This document shows, piece by piece, positions 61,768 to 64,000 of a stretch of 64,000 nucleotides of DNA. Every line of letters begins with the position of its first letter. Positions within the stretch are counted from its first letter, which is position 1. The translations under genes were made by a program, and so were the position numbers. Below the pieces are notes generated by a model. It did not search any database. It was not told the origin of the DNA and saw only the letters and a list, made by a program, of their open reading frames with translations. The stretch lies in contig JAICQO010000007.1 of the NCBI GenBank assembly GCA_025937835.1, positions 62,001 to 126,000 of the forward strand. The letters are read 5' to 3'. The stretch is from Polyangiaceae bacterium. GTDB taxonomy: Bacteria > Myxococcota_A > Polyangia > Polyangiales > Polyangiaceae.

Positions 61768-63273
61768 ATGCCCGTGATGGAACCGCAACTTTCACCGGGC
61801 GAGGTCCTGGCCGGCAAGTACCGCGTGGAGCGCGTGCTCGGGCAGGGCGGCATGGGCGTGGTGGTGCTCGCCACTCACCTGCAGCTCGCGCGCCGGGTCG
61901 CGGTGAAGTTTTTGGTCTCCGACGCGCTGTCGGCGGAGGGAGGGATCGACCGCTTCTTGCGCGAGGCGCGCGCGGCCGTGCAATTCCGCGGCGAGCACGT
62001 GGCCCGCGTGATCGACGTGGGCACGTTCGCCTCGGGCGCGCCGTTCATCGTGATGGAGTACCTCGAGGGGCTCGACCTCGGGAAGCTGCTCGACACGCGC
62101 GGCCGGCTGCCCGTCACCGAAGCCGTCGACTACGTGCTGCAGGTCTGCGAGGCCCTGTCCGAGGCGCACACCACGCTCGGCATCGTCCACCGCGATCTCA
62201 AGCCCTCGAACCTGTTCTTGACCCAACGGCCCGACGGTTCGCCGCTGGTCAAGGTGCTCGACTTCGGGATCTCGAAGATGCAGCACACCCCCGATTCGAG
62301 CTTCGGGGCGATCACCTCGGCCACGGCGGTGATGGGCTCGCCGCTGTACATGTCGCCCGAGCAGGTGACGAGCTCGCGCGACGTCGATCACCGCACGGAC
62401 ATCTGGTCGCTCGGGATCATCTTGCACGAGCTGCTCGTGGGCTCGCCGCCGTTCCGCGGAGACAGCGCCGCGGCCGTGCTGGTCGCGATTTCGGTCGGGC
62501 TGCCGCCGCCGCTCACGAGCGAGCGTCCCGACACGCCGCCGGAGCTCGAGGCCGTGGTGCGCCGTTGCCTCAACAAGGACCGGGAGCTGCGGTTCCGCGA
62601 CGTGTCGGAGCTGGCCCAGGCGCTCGAACCGTTCGCCTCACCCGCCGGCCGCGGCACCTCCGAGCGGATCGCCAAGACCTTCGGCCTCGAGGCTGCGCGC
62701 CCGGTCGCGGCCACCACGCGCTCGCTGCGCGAGATACGCCAGGCAGAGGCCGACGACGATCCGGATCTCTCCGAGCCGACGGTGACGATGAACGCCTGGC
62801 AGAGCTCCGGGGTCGCGATCTCGCGCCCGAGCCTGCAGACCGCGGCAAAGTTCCCGCTCCTGTGGATCGTGCTCGGAGCTGCTGCGGGGTTCGTGCTGCT
62901 CGTCGGCACGGTGGTCACGCTGGTGGTGCGGAGCTCTACCCCCGACCCCGTCGCGCTCGCGTCCGCCGCGCCGGCGAGCGCGGCCGCGCCGCCGATCCCC
63001 GAAACGAGCCCCGAACCCGAGCCAACCGTCGCGGTCCTCCCTCCCCCGGCCGAGACGAGCACCGCCGAGGCTCCGTCGCCCGCGCCCATGCCCACCCTTC
63101 CGCTGAGCGCACTCGAGGTCGAGGCCCCAGAGCCGCGTCTCGAGCGGCCGCGCCCTCCACCGCGACGACCGAGGCGGGCCCAGAACCCTCCGCCGCGACC
63201 CGCATCCCCTGCCCCGAGACCTGCCGGCCAGAACGGCGCCACCTGGCGTGAGGTGTTCGATGACATGGATTGA
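61768..63273 (+). CDS. Membrane-anchored Ser/Thr protein kinase
   Basis: The 501-residue protein has an active-looking kinase domain (about 12-285): GQGGMGVVVLA (Gly loop), AVKFL (ATP Lys), HRDLKPSN (catalytic Asp), LDFGIS (metal Asp), SPEQ in the APE position and DIWSLGIILHELL. A linker, one transmembrane helix (about 371-393, LLWIVLGAAAGFVLLVGTVVT) and a Pro/Ala-rich outer segment follow. It is a PknB-type receptor-like kinase as abundant in myxobacteria. The stop overlaps the next gene by 14 bp. Confidence 0.93.
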   Translation: MPVMEPQLSPGEVLAGKYRVERVLGQGGMGVVVLATHLQLARRVAVKFLVSDALSAEGGIDRFLREARAAVQFRGEHVARVIDVGTFASGAPFIVMEYLEGLDLGKLLDTRGRLPVTEAVDYVLQVCEALSEAHTTLGIVHRDLKPSNLFLTQRPDGSPLVKVLDFGISKMQHTPDSSFGAITSATAVMGSPLYMSPEQVTSSRDVDHRTDIWSLGIILHELLVGSPPFRGDSAAAVLVAISVGLPPPLTSERPDTPPELEAVVRRCLNKDRELRFRDVSELAQALEPFASPAGRGTSERIAKTFGLEAARPVAATTRSLREIRQAEADDDPDLSEPTVTMNAWQSSGVAISRPSLQTAAKFPLLWIVLGAAAGFVLLVGTVVTLVVRSSTPDPVALASAAPASAAAPPIPETSPEPEPTVAVLPPPAETSTAEAPSPAPMPTLPLSALEVEAPEPRLERPRPPPRRPRRAQNPPPRPASPAPRPAGQNGATWREVFDDMD

Positions 63274-64000
63274 AAGGACAGCGATTGCAGCGGCGCTCTC
63301 GAGCGCGTTCGTGCTTCAAAGCCGGGCCGCGTTCGCGCAAAACGACGCGGCCACGGCGCGGACGCTGTTCAACGAAGCGCGCGCTCTCGCCAAGAAGGGC
63401 CAATACGACGACGCTTGCCCCAAGTTCGAAGAGAGCTTCAAGCTCCGCCCGGGCGAAGGCACGCGCTTCAACCTGGCGGATTGCTGGGAGCACATCGGCA
63501 GGACGGCCAGCGCCTGGGCCGAGTACCTCGAGGTGGCATCGAGCGCGAAGCTCGCGGGTCGTCAGGATCGCGAGCGACTCGCCCGCAAGCGCGCCGATGC
63601 GCTCGAGCCGCAGCTCTCGAAGCTCGTGATCCGGGTTCCCGCGGACGAGGCCGGAATCGCCGTCAAACGCGACGGAAACCCGGTCGGGGAAGGCGCGTGG
63701 GGCACGCCCGTCCCCGTCGATCCGGGCCAGCACACCATCGAAGCCAGCGCCCCGGGAAAGAGCACCTGGACCGAGGAAGTGAAGGTCTCCGGCGCCGAGC
63801 CGGTGGTGGTCGAGATCCCGAGCCTTGGCGGCGGTTCCGGCGAAGAGCGACGCGCCAAGCGCAAAAGGAAGAAGCGTCGCGCGCAAGACGACGAAGAGGC
63901 GGAGCAAGAGTCTGGCGCGGTCGCGTCAGCCAGCTTGTCGAGCGACTCGATGTCGAGCGCCGGCAGCGGGAGAACCCTCGCCTACGTCGCGGGCGGCGCC
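63260..64000 (+). CDS. Exported TPR protein with PEGA-like segment, partial at 3' end
   Basis: The frame runs open from ATG 63260 to the window edge (247 codons). It has a signal peptide (SSAFVLQSRAAFAQ), a TPR-like region (ATARTLFNEARALAKKGQYD, then ACPKFEESFKLRPG), a strand-rich PEGA-like part (LVIRVPADEAGIAVKRDG, then VPVDPGQHTIEASAPG) and a Lys/Arg-rich stretch. AGGTG lies four bases before the ATG. It overlaps the kinase gene by 14 bp, so it is probably co-translated and may be a partner or target of the kinase. Confidence 0.85.
   Translation, partial: MTWIERTAIAAALSSAFVLQSRAAFAQNDAATARTLFNEARALAKKGQYDDACPKFEESFKLRPGEGTRFNLADCWEHIGRTASAWAEYLEVASSAKLAGRQDRERLARKRADALEPQLSKLVIRVPADEAGIAVKRDGNPVGEGAWGTPVPVDPGQHTIEASAPGKSTWTEEVKVSGAEPVVVEIPSLGGGSGEERRAKRKRKKRRAQDDEEAEQESGAVASASLSSDSMSSAGSGRTLAYVAGGA

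Noticed and set aside
61460-61795. 111-codon minus-strand and 72-codon plus-strand frames upstream of leuS
   Set aside because: No domain, poor composition, and the minus frame runs into the kinase start; best explained as open frames in GC-rich DNA.

Overview
The window is about 67 % GC by eye, densely packed and strongly coding. Its gene content is typical of a myxobacterium (Myxococcota, most likely the Polyangiales/Sorangium side): many TPR proteins, Ser/Thr kinase-like proteins, a GYF/AgmX-type protein, Gly-Gly-Thr-rich lipoproteins, a TIGR04552-type protein and DUF4266/DUF3570 proteins. The taxonomic call is inference from gene content. I see no tRNA, rRNA, CRISPR array, integrase or insertion sequence; this looks like core chromosome.

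Layout. 1-2148 (minus): an envelope operon of a Cys/His lipoprotein, an SH3 plus barrel-like protein, a DUF4266 mini-lipoprotein and the start of a DUF3570 protein. 2432-7700: a small membrane protein, a TIGR04552 protein, DUF507, yicC-gmk, a PfkB kinase and panD. 7799-16609: envelope and housekeeping genes (an L,D-transpeptidase lipoprotein, a TPR protein with a decayed zincin domain, a polyprenyl synthase, a DEAD-box helicase with a repetitive tail). 16639-24430: a TolC-like channel, ccmC-ccmD-small ORF-acyl-CoA dehydrogenase, a CehA/McbA-type hydrolase and tatB-tatC. 24440-29156 (minus): proA-rsfS-rlmH, and a separate acyltransferase-epimerase-lipoprotein-lipoprotein operon.

29324-35619 is a phosphate uptake operon: a PhoU/phosphatase-like fusion, pstS, pstC, pstA, two different pstB genes and an S66 peptidase. 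35625-40496 encodes a 1623-residue TPR protein. 40684-50824 holds a thioredoxin-like membrane protein, a pseudokinase-GYF-AgmX protein, an orphan type III secretion SctJ ring lipoprotein coupled to an Mla-type ATPase, and then, beyond two minus-strand genes, a second Mla-type operon (two permeases, an ATPase, an MCE protein). 50833-58126 carries lipoproteins, a biotinyl carrier, a coiled-coil membrane protein, a SpoU methyltransferase, a cysteine desulfurase, a two-component pair and a DUF72 protein. 58127-58696 is a 570-bp gene-free stretch with ParB-site-like palindromes and a perfect 17-bp hairpin. The window ends with leuS, a Ser/Thr kinase and a TPR protein cut by the window edge.

The most notable pattern is that both ABC systems carry two ATPase paralogues with complementary defects. 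In each pair one subunit keeps the LSGGQ signature but lost the switch histidine, and the other keeps the histidine but lost the signature. Each pair is therefore predicted to form an asymmetric heterodimer with one consensus and one degenerate ATP site. Also notable are the PhoU fusion whose phosphatase loop has Asp in place of the catalytic Cys, and several genes whose conserved N-termini lie upstream of any ATG/GTG/TTG and are best explained by CTG starts.
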